Source: Halogranum amylolyticum
GTDB lineage: Archaea; Halobacteriota; Halobacteria; Halobacteriales; Haloferacaceae
Assembly (NCBI RefSeq): GCF_900110465.1
Contig: NZ_FODV01000007.1
Span: forward strand, 84,518-148,517
Direction: 5' to 3'
Length of the DNA stretch: 64,000 bases
Shown here: positions 36,752 to 45,389 of the stretch, piece by piece
Position numbering within the stretch: position 1 is the first letter of the stretch
Layout: every line of letters begins with the position of its first letter
Notes under the pieces: model-generated
What the model was told of the DNA's origin: nothing
Seen by the model: the letters and a program-made list of their open reading frames with translations, nothing else
Database searches by the model: none
Translations under genes and position numbers: made by a program

Positions 36752-38305
36752 GTGAGACGACGCGACGTCATCGGCGGTCTGTTCGTCCTCGGAACCGGTG
36801 GGACCGACTGGGTCGACACGCCACCCGGTGGCGGAGCGGAGTCGGGTGAGGGACCCGAAGAGGCTCGAACGATCAGTGGTGGAACGACAGTCGAGGGAAC
36901 GCTCGGGGACGGGGAAGAGCTCTGGTACACGGTCGACCTCGAGAAAGCGGAGACGGTGAGCGTCGTCTTCCGGGTCTGTGAGGACTGGACCGAACGACGT
37001 GCGGCGATCAGCGTGTGTGCCCCCGACGGTACCGTACTGGACTCGACCGAGGTGCCCGAGTCCGACTACCCCCGAGTCGCAATCGGTGGGACCGTGCCCG
37101 AGACGGGAACGTACGCAGTGCGGGTCGCATCGCTGGAGGGACAACTCCCCTACTCGGTACTGATCGACGTCGCTGACGACGACGGCAACGAACCGAACGA
37201 CGACAGGGAGAGCGCGACCGCGATCGTTCCCAGCGAACCGGTCGACGGTGTCGTCGTCGGTGCCGAGAGCGACTGGTACGTCTTCGACGCCGAAGCGGGA
37301 GACGGGATCGAACTCGAACTGACCGCTCACGATCTGGCGGACAACCGCGACGTCGAGATGGCGTTGTTCGACCCCACCGGAGACGAGATCGGTGAGACGC
37401 CGCGGGATCGCCCGTTTGGCGCGTACTCGACCGTCGCCAACTTCGTCGACTGCACAGACCTAGAAACGGCAATCGGCGCCGACGTCGCCGAGCGCAACGG
37501 ATCGTACTTCGTCCGAGTCCAAGGAGTAGACGGGTCGGTCCGCGGCTTCACCGACTACACGCTCGTCGTGGAGACCGTCGACCTCGGCCGGGACGAGCCA
37601 AACGAGCACAGATCGACCGCGACGCCGCTGACGCCGGACGAGACGATCGAGACGACCCTCGCCGGCTACGACCACGACTGGTATCGGTTCGACGCCGACG
37701 AAGGCGACGAGATCACCGTCGACTACGAGGTAACCGAGTTCGTCGACCTGTTCAGTCGAGAGATGACGCTGTACGACCCGCACCACGACGTCGTCGACGT
37801 CGAGTGGCCGACGACGACGGCCGAGACGACGGGCAGCTACTCGCTTCATGTCGCCCAGAGCGACGAGATGGGGCCGAAACCGTTCTTGGAGAAGGAAGGA
37901 TACGCACTGACGGTGTCGGTAGACGACGGCGACTCGTCGGAGACAGCACGTGTGACGTTTGCCGACCAGCGCTCCGACGGGGGCTGTGTCATCGTCGACG
38001 AAGTGACCCTCCCAGAGGGCGGGTTCGTCGTACTCTACGACGAGCGACCGTTCACCGGCGACGACGGCGTCCTCCCGAACGTCCGCGGCGTCTCGTCGTT
38101 CCTCGAGGCCGGGAGCCACGAGCGGGTCGAGATCGGCCTCGACGAACCGCTCGCGGAGTCACGGCGACTCTGGGCGGCCGTCTACCACGACTCGAACGGG
38201 AACCGCGAGTTCGATCTCGTGACGACGGCAGACCGCGACAAAGAGTGGCGATACACGACCGACGAGATACAGGTGATGGACGACGCCCGTGTCGAGAGGC
38301 GGTAG
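36752..38305 (+). CDS. Exported protein with three PPC domains and a DUF7282-like domain
   Basis: 517 residues. RRRDVIGGLFVLGTGG at the N terminus resembles a Tat signal without a clear cleavage site. Three beta-sandwich repeats follow (about 40-145, 150-290, 292-395), each with a SDWY/HDWY/LWYT Trp-Tyr strand and EPN(D/E) leads (EPNDDRESATA, EPNEHRSTAT), typical of bacterial pre-peptidase C-terminal domains. The end (VTFADQRSDGGCVIVDEVTL, VLYDERPF, AAVYHDSNGNREFD) is DUF7282-like. No catalytic domain is present, so it may be a surface or binding protein. GTG at 36752 chosen. Confidence 0.78.
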   Translation: MRRRDVIGGLFVLGTGGTDWVDTPPGGGAESGEGPEEARTISGGTTVEGTLGDGEELWYTVDLEKAETVSVVFRVCEDWTERRAAISVCAPDGTVLDSTEVPESDYPRVAIGGTVPETGTYAVRVASLEGQLPYSVLIDVADDDGNEPNDDRESATAIVPSEPVDGVVVGAESDWYVFDAEAGDGIELELTAHDLADNRDVEMALFDPTGDEIGETPRDRPFGAYSTVANFVDCTDLETAIGADVAERNGSYFVRVQGVDGSVRGFTDYTLVVETVDLGRDEPNEHRSTATPLTPDETIETTLAGYDHDWYRFDADEGDEITVDYEVTEFVDLFSREMTLYDPHHDVVDVEWPTTTAETTGSYSLHVAQSDEMGPKPFLEKEGYALTVSVDDGDSSETARVTFADQRSDGGCVIVDEVTLPEGGFVVLYDERPFTGDDGVLPNVRGVSSFLEAGSHERVEIGLDEPLAESRRLWAAVYHDSNGNREFDLVTTADRDKEWRYTTDEIQVMDDARVERR

Positions 38306-38409
38306 GCCAGTCGCGTGTCGCGTCGTCACCCGATTCGTGGTCGACGGAACCGGGGTGGCTCTCGCCGCCGGTCAGAGCCGAAGACGAAGAATAGGGGAGG
38401 AGGGGAGGG

Positions 38410-39600
38410 TCAGTCGACCGAGCGACGCCGGACCAGCGTGTCGTCGGCGAGGTATCGCTCGAGCGTGTTGGCGTCCGCTTCGAGCATCTTGAGATGGACG
38501 CGCAGGAGCGCGCTCGTCGCTTCGTCACCGAGTCGGTGCGAGAGTTCGACGTGCTCCCGAAGCTGTTCGACGAGCGTCGCGTACCCGTCGAGGTCGCGTC
38601 CGAGCGACGACCGGACGTCGTACCGGTGGGCGGCCTCGATGTTCATCGAGGCGTGCTGGCGGACCCCCATTGGTCCACAGACCGGCACCCCGCCGAGCGC
38701 GTGGACCCGGATGGCGAGGTCGTCGGTGACGACGGAGAGTCGGTCGGCGGCGTCTTCGAGGAACGCACCGATCTGTCCCCGTTCGGCACCCTCGGTCGTC
38801 CAGAAGTGTTTGCGCACCTGGTTGAACAGGATGTAGAGCCCCGAGAGGTCGGTGTTGAGAGCCGTCACCAGCTCTCCGGCGGCGGTCTGATCGAGTCGCA
38901 GTGCGTTCTCGGCAGTGGTGTCCCACTCCCGGCGGACGTGGGTGGGATCGAGTCGCCGGAGATGGGATGCGTCCGCCTGCGACGTGTCGCTATGTTCACT
39001 CGGTGAGTCACGTCGTTCGTGAGTGGCTTCGACGTCGTCCGCTCGGACGAGTGTGTCGTCTTCGAGGAGGTGTTCGAGGTCGCTGGCGTCGTGTTCGAGC
39101 GCGACGAGGTGCGTCTGCAGCCGCTCTGCCGTACCGTCGTCACACAGTCGTTCCGCGAGTTCGACGTGTTCGCGGACACTCGTTATCAGCGTCGCGTACC
39201 CCTCCAGATCGCCTTTCAGGGAGGCGCGGAGGTCGTAGAGGTCTTCGGCCTCCAAGTGGACGTCGGCGTGCTCTTGGATGGTCGGCGGCGTGTTCGGTGG
39301 GATTCCACCGAGTTCGACGATCCGAACCGCGATGTCGTCGTTGATCTCGCGGACGCGGCTGTAGGCCGTCTCGAGGAAGTCGGCGACCTCGTCGTGTTCG
39401 GCACCCTCGGCGGTCCAGTAGTGCTTGCGGAGCAGGTAGAACAGGTTGAACGACCCGGCGTGGTCGACGCTGAGCGCGTCGACGAGCGTCTCGGCGTCGC
39501 CGTGGGCCACTCGAAGTTCGTTTCCGTCGACGGTCCCCCACGCTTGGCGACGTTCGCCAGTGTCGGGTTCGCGAACCAGACGGCCGTCTTTTGTCGCCAT
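38410..39600 (-). CDS. Tandem Dps-like (ferritin-fold) protein with altered ferroxidase residues
   Basis: 396 residues made of two Dps-like units (about 20-185 and 225-390) joined by a Ser/Asp-rich linker. Each has the Dps helix: LLRKHYWTAEGAEHDEVADF, VREINDDIAVRIVELGGIP and FNQVRKHFWTTEGAERGQIG, VVTDDLAIRVHALGGVP. In a standard Dps these read KHHWNVEGAEF-DLH and DELAERVQALGG: here the second His and the Glu of DxxAER are replaced in both units (Val, Ile), while the Asp and first His remain. DNA binding or iron storage may be changed. The start is taken at MATKDG (39600); a longer in-frame start at 39681 exists. Confidence 0.8.
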   Translation of the reverse strand: MATKDGRLVREPDTGERRQAWGTVDGNELRVAHGDAETLVDALSVDHAGSFNLFYLLRKHYWTAEGAEHDEVADFLETAYSRVREINDDIAVRIVELGGIPPNTPPTIQEHADVHLEAEDLYDLRASLKGDLEGYATLITSVREHVELAERLCDDGTAERLQTHLVALEHDASDLEHLLEDDTLVRADDVEATHERRDSPSEHSDTSQADASHLRRLDPTHVRREWDTTAENALRLDQTAAGELVTALNTDLSGLYILFNQVRKHFWTTEGAERGQIGAFLEDAADRLSVVTDDLAIRVHALGGVPVCGPMGVRQHASMNIEAAHRYDVRSSLGRDLDGYATLVEQLREHVELSHRLGDEATSALLRVHLKMLEADANTLERYLADDTLVRRRSVD

Positions 39601-39601
39601 A

Positions 39602-39706
39602 CTACTCTCCCCCGCGCGCGACGTGTTCGGATCGGCGTGGCGCGGCTCTCCTGTCTCCGTCCTCGATGGATCCGTCGTCACGGGCGGGTAGTTCGTTGGA
39701 ACTCAT
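39602..39706 (-). CDS. Short upstream ORF before the tandem Dps gene
   Basis: 34 residues (MSSNELPARDDGSIEDGDRR...) ending at TAG one base before the Dps ATG. Its start lies about 28-37 bases downstream of a TATA-like AATAATCAA (39734-39742 on this strand), so a leaderless transcript would begin here. It may be a leader peptide coupled to the Dps gene, or the two frames may have been one before an indel. Confidence 0.35.
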   Translation of the reverse strand: MSSNELPARDDGSIEDGDRRAAPRRSEHVARGGE

Positions 39707-39828
39707 CTTACCCAAGCTTCGGTGTCCACCACCTTGATTATTGCCGATACCACCCACGTTCTGTGCACGCCGTCTTTCGGAAGAACTGAGACAAGTGACC
39801 GCTGGAGCAGAGGATCCTCACCGGGGAG

Positions 39829-39969
39829 TCAGTCGTCCGCCGCGGGCGGTTCCGCCTCTTCCGGACGCTCCGTCTCGGCGTCCTCTTCAGGTTCCGTGAA
39901 GAGTTCCTCTCTCTCTCTCGGTTCGCTTCGACGAGTCGACGTTCGTGGTGACACATGACGACCCACCAT
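39829..39969 (-). CDS. Small acidic hypothetical protein (46 residues)
   Basis: MVGRHVSPRTSTRRSEPRE then REELFTEPEEDAETERPEEA. The acidic tail and codon use fit a haloarchaeal gene, but it has no family and no strong promoter. Confidence 0.35.
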   Translation of the reverse strand: MVGRHVSPRTSTRRSEPREREELFTEPEEDAETERPEEAEPPAADD

Positions 39970-40038
39970 GAGACACTATGTCATCGTCCGGCAAAACTCT
40001 TGAGTCGCGAGACGGAGCACGTCGGCGCCGATCGAAGT

Positions 40039-40176
40039 TTAGTCGGTGTCCGCTTCGGGATTGTGCGACCGGCGATACAGTGCCACCATCTTCCACAGCG
40101 ACCCCTCGATATCTCCGTCGTCCGACTCGGCCTGCAGTTGTCTGTACAGTTCTTCCGAGACGGTGATCTCTGGCAT
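40039..40176 (-). CDS. Small antitoxin-like/DUF7557-type protein (45 residues)
   Basis: MPEITVSEELYRQLQAESDD, GDIEGSLWKMVALYRRSHN. The strand followed by EELYRQLQAE and a second helix resembles the ribbon-helix-helix N part of VapB/RelB-type antitoxins, many of which haloarchaea carry without a toxin beside them. No toxin gene is adjacent. An A/T-rich run upstream (TGTTAATAATAC, 40181-40192) supplies a promoter. Confidence 0.6.
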   Translation of the reverse strand: MPEITVSEELYRQLQAESDDGDIEGSLWKMVALYRRSHNPEADTD

Positions 40177-40440
40177 GTCTAGTGTTAATAATACCCACGC
40201 TAATGTAGGTTTAGGCCGACGGAGGCGACGAACGTAGTTCGCAAGCTAAGTCCTGGGAGTAGGCCAATTGTAAGCGCCCGTTCCGACCCTTTTGGAGTAC
40301 GAATCGATGGATTCGTAGTTGCAATACTTCTCTTACTCACTACGTCGTCGCTCCGTCGGGTCGAGTAACCGTAATCGAGGGTCAGCGCTCGGACAGGCGA
40401 AAGACTGTATGTGGTGCCGCTGGAAGGGACGCGTAGATAC

Positions 40441-40848
40441 ATGGACTACGTTGACGAAGGCGACCGGATCGTGGTCAGACTCGACCCCGGCGAACAGGTG
40501 CTGGAGGAACTCGCGACGGTCCGTGACGAACTGGACGTCGAGAACGGGTTCCTGACGGGGATCGGCGCCGTCGACACCGTCACGCTCGGGCACTACGACG
40601 TCGACGAACAGGAGTACAACGAAGAGGAGTTCACGGGCCAGTTCGAGGTGACGAGTTTCCTGGGGAACGTCGGCCCCGACAAGATCCACACGCACATCCA
40701 AGTCGCTACCAGCGAGTTCGAGTCGCTCGGTGGCCACTGTTCGGGCGCACGCGTCTCGGGGACGTTCGAGGTCGTGATCACGACCGGCGAGACACCGCTG
40801 ACCCACCGACTCGACGAGCAGACGGGTCTCGACGTCTTCGACCTCTAG
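40441..40848 (+). CDS. DUF296/PPC-domain protein
   Basis: 135 residues, one PPC (plants and prokaryotes conserved) domain: RIVVRLDPGEQVLEELATVR, ENGFLTGIGAVDTVTLGHYD, IHTHIQVATSEFESLGGHCS, SGTFEVVIT. The HTHIQ...GHCSG His cluster is the family's metal site. These form homotrimers; in haloarchaea the function is unknown. ATG at 40441 is the first codon of the domain. Confidence 0.85.
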   Translation: MDYVDEGDRIVVRLDPGEQVLEELATVRDELDVENGFLTGIGAVDTVTLGHYDVDEQEYNEEEFTGQFEVTSFLGNVGPDKIHTHIQVATSEFESLGGHCSGARVSGTFEVVITTGETPLTHRLDEQTGLDVFDL

Positions 40849-40956
40849 CGCTGGAGGCCAGTACGACGTCGTAGGGGTCGACCGAAGATACCGACGGGAA
40901 ACGCCACGATCCCCGGGCGCTCGACGTGGTGAGCGAAGACGTAACCGGATCGCAGA

Positions 40957-42405
40957 TCAGTCGTCGCCGTGGAGGTCACCCACCGAGAACGTCTCGTCGT
41001 CGAGTTCGATCTCCTGGGGGACAGAACTCGTGTCGTGTGTCCCGGCCGGCGGCAGGTTCACGTCCGCGGCGGGAGAGACGTCCAAATCGGTCCCGTCGTC
41101 CAGCGTCGTCATCCCGTCGCCCGCCTCGCGTGCGTCCTGGTCGAGACGCATCGAACAGAACTCGACGCCGCACATCGAACAGAAACGCGCGTCCTTGTAG
41201 TTGTCGCCGGGTAACGTCTGGTCGTGGTAGCTCCGAGCACGCTCGGGATCGAGTGCGAGTTCGAACTGCCGTCGCCAGTCAAACTCGTAGCGCGCCTCCG
41301 AGAGCGCGTCGTCCCAATCTCGTGCACCCGGCAGCCCGTTCGCGACGTCGGCCGCGTGGGCGGCGATCCGATACGCGGCGAGACCGTCCCGGACGTCCGT
41401 CGCCTCGGGCAGACCGAGATGCTCTTTGGGCGTTACGTAACAGAGCATCGCTGCACCCCCACGGGCGGCCTCCGTCGCACCGATGGCGCTGGTGATGTGG
41501 TCGTACCCCGGTGCGACGTCCGTCACGAGCGGTCCGAGCACGTAGAACGGCGCGCCGTCACAGACGTCCTGTTGCCGCTCGACGTTGTCCCGAATCTGGT
41601 CCATCGGGACGTGGCCCGGCCCCTCGACCATCACCTGGACGCCGTGATCCTGCGCGGTCCGCGTGAGCTCGCCGAGCGTGTCGAGTTCGGCGAACTGGGC
41701 CTCGTCGCTGGCGTCGGCCAGACAGCCGGGACGGAGGCCGTCGCCGAGCGAGAACGTCACGTCGTGGGCGGCGAAGATCTCACAGATGTCTTCGAACTTC
41801 GCGTATAGCGGGTTCTGCATCCCGTTCTCTTCGATCCACTGTGCCAGGATAGAGCCACCCCGCGAGACGATACCCGTCTTGCGACCGTCGGTCAGCGTGA
41901 GGTATTCCATCAGCACGCCGGCGTGGATGGTCATGTAGTCGACGCCCTGTTCGGCCTGTTTCTCGATGACGTCGAGTAGCAGTTCGTGAGTGATCTCCGC
42001 CGGGCTGTCGACTCGCTTCACCGCCTCGTAGATCGGCACCGTCCCGACGGGGACCGGAGAGTGATCGACGTTCGTCTCACGGACCGTATCGAGGTTCGAA
42101 CCTGTCGAGAGATCCATCACGGTGTCGGCGCCGTAGTGGACAGCCGTGTGGAGCTTCCGGAGCTCTTCTCGTGGGTCATTGCTCGTCTCGCTGTTGCCGA
42201 TGTTCGCGTTGACCTTCGTGGCGAACTCTCGGCCGATTATCATCGGGTCGAGCGCGTCGTGGGCGTGGTTGTTCGGGATCACCGCTCTCCCCTCGGCGAC
42301 CTGCCGACGGACGAGCTCCGCCTCCCGATTCTCTCGTTCGGCGACTCGCTCCATCGCCGGTGTCACTTCCCCGTCTCGTGCCCGCTGAAGTTGAGTCCGA
42401 GCCAT
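40957..42405 (-). CDS. thiC: Phosphomethylpyrimidine synthase
   Basis: 482 residues. Radical SAM enzyme converting AIR to HMP-P, the pyrimidine half of thiamine. Motifs: [63 protein letters not shown], and the 4Fe-4S binding [12 protein letters not shown] near the C terminus. Length is shorter than bacterial ThiC but normal for archaea. A TATA box (42430-42437) sits 25-32 bases before the ATG and a 9-base motif shared with the binding-lipoprotein gene overlaps the expected start site. So thiamine synthesis and uptake of its precursor appear co-regulated. Confidence 0.95.
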   Translation of the reverse strand: MARTQLQRARDGEVTPAMERVAERENREAELVRRQVAEGRAVIPNNHAHDALDPMIIGREFATKVNANIGNSETSNDPREELRKLHTAVHYGADTVMDLSTGSNLDTVRETNVDHSPVPVGTVPIYEAVKRVDSPAEITHELLLDVIEKQAEQGVDYMTIHAGVLMEYLTLTDGRKTGIVSRGGSILAQWIEENGMQNPLYAKFEDICEIFAAHDVTFSLGDGLRPGCLADASDEAQFAELDTLGELTRTAQDHGVQVMVEGPGHVPMDQIRDNVERQQDVCDGAPFYVLGPLVTDVAPGYDHITSAIGATEAARGGAAMLCYVTPKEHLGLPEATDVRDGLAAYRIAAHAADVANGLPGARDWDDALSEARYEFDWRRQFELALDPERARSYHDQTLPGDNYKDARFCSMCGVEFCSMRLDQDAREAGDGMTTLDDGTDLDVSPAADVNLPPAGTHDTSSVPQEIELDDETFSVGDLHGDD

Positions 42406-42408
42406 CGA

Positions 42409-42417
42409 CTACTTGGT
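42409..42417 (-). promoter_or_regulatory. Putative operator shared with the binding-lipoprotein gene
   Basis: Minus strand ACCAAGTAG, ending three bases before the thiC ATG. It matches the motif at 16160-16168 in eight of nine bases and in position. Confidence 0.5.
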
Positions 42418-43045
42418 GATATTACTTAGTTATAAAACGCATGGAAAGCGGTCACCGAGAGGAGGCGAGTTTCGCGCTCACGAACGGTGTGGATCGCTCG
42501 ACTCCGAGGTCGGACGTGACTCCCCCAATTACAGACTTTTGTCATATATTCGGATTTGAGTCTATACCGATCGGGCTACTGGCAGGTAGTTATTCGTTAT
42601 CTTTACAATACTCTATCAGCGGAGAGACGGCCATCGACGTCGTACTCTCGACCGGTAGGAGATCGCTACCACGGTTAGGATCTCTGTTCTCGTCGGAAGA
42701 GCCGTCGATGAGAAACAGCGGTTCCGAGGCTCCGTTGCACAGTAGGAGAGGAGTACTCGGGCGATCAAACGACCCCAAATCGGGTCAAAGTGTGGCCGTA
42801 CAGGGTGAAGGCAAGCGTTGAGCGATCGTCCGCCCCGGAAGAGATGTCCGCAATAGTATTGTGCGATCTGAACACATATGTTGCACGGTCTTGGCCGAAT
42901 TAACAGTCCATATATAACATATTTTAGCTGATACGAGAGCTCGACACAGTCAGAAAAGGATACTTCGGTGGACACACGCTACACCAAGACGTCACGAGGC
43001 TGTCAGCTCGCGGCCGCTCTCTGTGAACCGGGCGAGACGTCGACG
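42418..43045. other. Gene-free region with a possible IS6-type end
   Basis: About 630 bases. GGCTCCGTTGCACA (42728-42741) resembles the ends of IS6-family elements (GGCxCTGTTGCAAA). An inverted repeat GACCC-GGGTC sits at 42772-42787. Two A/T-rich stretches (42540-42610 and 42898-42930) lie here. No intact gene or transposase. Confidence 0.3.
42430..42437 (-). promoter_or_regulatory. TATA box of thiC
   Basis: Minus strand TTTTATAA, 25-32 bases before the ATG. Confidence 0.65.
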
Positions 43046-44155
43046 CTACGGTTTCAACAGCACCTTCGTGACACCCTCTTCGCGTTCGTCGAACCGTTCG
43101 TACATCTCGGGTGCTTTCTCCAGCGGTTCGACGTGAGAGACTATGAATCCGGGTTCCGCGCGACCCTCGACGATCATCTCGCGAAGCTGTCGGTCGTAGC
43201 GCTTGACGTCTTCGACGTCGAATTCGCTCCGCGCCTGTCGCTCCAACCGTCGGTACCGTTCGGTCGTACTACCGCCGTCGCCGGTGCGGTGTCCCTGGCC
43301 GCCGACCAACACCAGTCGGTCCACCTCGGGGACCGGCCGCACCGAGAAAGTCGGATCGCCGCGGCGGTAGTACATCCCGTCCGGGGGGTTCTTGGCGACG
43401 CGCACGGCGAGTATATAGGACCGTTTCGGCTTCATCCGAGCGAAGTAGACGCCCTTGTCGACCACGGGGAAGTGCGTCGCCACGACGACGTCGTCCGCCT
43501 GTATCGACCCGCGGTCGGTCGAGACGGTACACGGGGTCCCCTCGTCGACGTCCGTCACCGTCGTCCGTTCGAACAGATAGCTCTCCGACCCGCTTGCGAA
43601 CCGGTCCGCGAGTTCGAAGAGGTACGCGCGCAGGTGGAACACCGCCCGGTCGTCGAAGCGAACCGCCGACTCGCCTTCGAACGGGATAGACGAGGCGTCG
43701 ACGACCGAGGCGGGCAGGTCGAGGTGACTGGCCGTCTGCGCCTCCGCCCGGACGTCGTCCACCTCGTCCGCCGAGTCGACGTACGTGTACGCCGGCATCC
43801 GTTCGAACCCGCAGTCGACGTCGTACTCGTCGACAGTCGACTCTATGTCGTCGATCGCTGCCTCGTTCGCCTCGGCGTACAGGCGAGCGACGTCGAGTCC
43901 GAACCGGTCGGCCAGATAGTCGTATCTGAGCCCGTGGAGCGACGTGATCTTTGCTGTCGTCCGACCGGTCACGCCCGACGCGATCCGGTCTCGTTCGACG
44001 AGCGCGACCGACTGCCCGGCCTCGGAGAGGCGGAGCGTTCTCCCGTAGGTCTGCAGTATCGTGGTCAAGGCCGTAGTTGCCGCGTGAGACTTACGGGCGG
44101 TGGCGACCCCATCGTCCCAAGGTTCCGTTCGAGCATAGCGTTGTATCGCCGACAC
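43046..44155 (-). pseudogene. Chimeric remnant: FAD oxidoreductase body joined to a zinc alcohol dehydrogenase tail
   Basis: Open frame of 369 codons but a mosaic. Residues about 50-315 are a DadA/FAD-dependent oxidoreductase (EAGQSVALVERDRIASGVTG, TTAKITSLHGLRYDYLADRF, MKPKRSYILAVRV, GGQGHRTGDGG). The dinucleotide-binding GxGxxG that should precede this is absent; residues 1-48 (ARKSHAATTALTTILQTYGR) show no family. From about 318 (codons near 43204) the sequence switches to the end of a zinc alcohol dehydrogenase: GFIVSHVEPLEKAPEMYERF, DEREEGVTKVLLKP. Both ends of the oxidoreductase are lost, so it cannot bind FAD normally. Probably produced by deletion between neighbouring genes. Confidence 0.75.
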
Positions 44156-44260
44156 TCACCACTCTTCGTTCGTGTGACGCCCGTGCAGTCAACCTCTATT
44201 TAAAAACAGCGTCGACATGGCCATCAATAATAAACATCTTCCACTGGCAGTAGAAAGCGC

Positions 44261-44977
44261 ATGTCTCCCGAACAGAGCCGTAGTGGTGACGACCCCCAGT
44301 ATCGCTTTCGTGAGTTGACCGAGAACGGAGACGCGATGGAATCTGCAGGGCCGACGGCCGTGCGTCTGATGACCGACGGTGGGCAAGAGAGTGTCGAAGA
44401 GTCGGCCGACGACGAGTCCGAGGAGTCTGAGGCGACAGAGGAGGAGGAAGGAGAGAACACCGAAGAGACGGAAGAGACGGGTGACGACGAATCATCGGAG
44501 AGCGAAGACAGCGGAGAGTCGGAAGAGACGGATGACGGCGAATCGTCGGAGAGCGAAGACAGCGGAGAGGGGGAAGAAGAGGGTTCGACAGTCCTGTTTC
44601 TCGACCTCGAAGGGCTGTTTCTCAACCTTCTCGGACTGGAGGTCGACCTGAACGAGGTCGTCCTCGACGTGAGCGCCGTCCCTGGCGACAGTCGCTTACT
44701 GGGGAACCTCCTGTCGGCCGTCGCCGGTCTCCTCGACGGTGGATCGCTCGGGGATCTGCTCGGTGGCGGCGGTCTTCTGGGAGGACTGTTAGGGTTTGGC
44801 GGTGACGGGTCGGAGGACTCCGAGTCCGGCATCGACAGGTTCGCCGACGGACTTCGCGATACGTTCGACGAGATCGTCGAGGAGCTCCCACTCGAGGAAC
44901 TGCTCACGGCCTTCATCAAGGAGCTCTTCGAGCAACTCATGGGTGGGACAGAGAGTAGCGAGAGCGGAGACGAATGA
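44261..44977 (+). CDS. Acidic protein with a hydrophobic glycine-rich core (operon gene A)
   Basis: 238 residues. A 70-residue Glu/Ser/Asp stretch (about 45-105) is followed by a hydrophobic module: LFLDLEGLFLNLLGLEVDLN, VVLDVSAVPGDSRLLGNLLS, then GGSLGDLLGGGGLLGGLLGF. The C-terminal helix (IVEELPLEELLTAFIKELFE) looks amphipathic. No signal peptide. I have seen comparable LLG-x-VDLN-x-V-LDV modules in exported and surface-linked proteins of other organisms but cannot name a family. The stop overlaps the next start (ATGA), so it heads a coupled operon. Confidence 0.65.
   Translation: MSPEQSRSGDDPQYRFRELTENGDAMESAGPTAVRLMTDGGQESVEESADDESEESEATEEEEGENTEETEETGDDESSESEDSGESEETDDGESSESEDSGEGEEEGSTVLFLDLEGLFLNLLGLEVDLNEVVLDVSAVPGDSRLLGNLLSAVAGLLDGGSLGDLLGGGGLLGGLLGFGGDGSEDSESGIDRFADGLRDTFDEIVEELPLEELLTAFIKELFEQLMGGTESSESGDE
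44471..44569 (+). repeat. Two near-identical 51-base repeats in gene A
   Basis: The repeat encodes about EETGDDESSESEDSGES. The copies at 44471-44521 and 44522-44569 differ at a few bases; the second lacks the last codon. Confidence 0.75.
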
Positions 44978-45327
44978 TGAGTGACGATTCGAAGGGCGTG
45001 ACTGATAGTCTCTCGAGTGTCACTGACGGAATCGACAGAGACGAACTGCTCGCGGACACGGAGTTCGAAGGGAAACTCGACGACGACGATTCGCTCAGCG
45101 AGGTCATCGGAGGAAGAGTCGGCGAAGTCGTCGGTCGTCGAGTGGGCGAGCAGTGTGGGGTGCTCGTCGGGAAGGCGCTCTTCGGAGACGTCCTCGGTGA
45201 CGGCTCCGAAAACGAATCAGACGAAGCCGAGAGTTCGTCAGCAGACGAGGACGCCACTACCAAAGAGGGAGAAACGGAGGCTGAGTCGGAGGTGACGGAC
45301 GACTCGGAGGAGGGGAACGAGACATGA
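44974..45327 (+). CDS. Glycine-zipper acidic protein (operon gene B)
   Basis: 117 residues. Acidic ends flank one segment with Gly every fourth residue: GGRVGEVVGRRVGEQCGVLV, followed by GKALFGDVLGDG. This GxxxG pattern is typical of helix-helix packing in membranes or oligomers. ATG at 44974 or 44977 (both overlap the upstream stop). C-terminal third is Glu/Ser/Asp/Thr-rich. Overlaps the next tiny ORF by four bases. Confidence 0.6.
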   Translation: MMSDDSKGVTDSLSSVTDGIDRDELLADTEFEGKLDDDDSLSEVIGGRVGEVVGRRVGEQCGVLVGKALFGDVLGDGSENESDEAESSSADEDATTKEGETEAESEVTDDSEEGNET

Positions 45328-45389
45328 GGTTCGGACCACGAGACCACGACCAAGAGTACGACCACCAGATGCGGGGGAGAGACGTATGA
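45324..45389 (+). CDS. 21-residue bridging ORF with ATGA overlaps at both ends
   Basis: MRFGPRDHDQEYDHQMRGRD. Its ATG overlaps the stop of gene B and its stop overlaps the start of gene C (ATGA each time), the classic arrangement for translational coupling. It might make a real microprotein or merely carry ribosomes across the gap. Confidence 0.4.
   Translation: MRFGPRDHDQEYDHQMRGRDV

Noticed and set aside
42441..42821. 126-codon plus-strand ORF after thiC
   Set aside because: No family, low acidity, and overlaps the possible IS6-like end; treated as non-coding.
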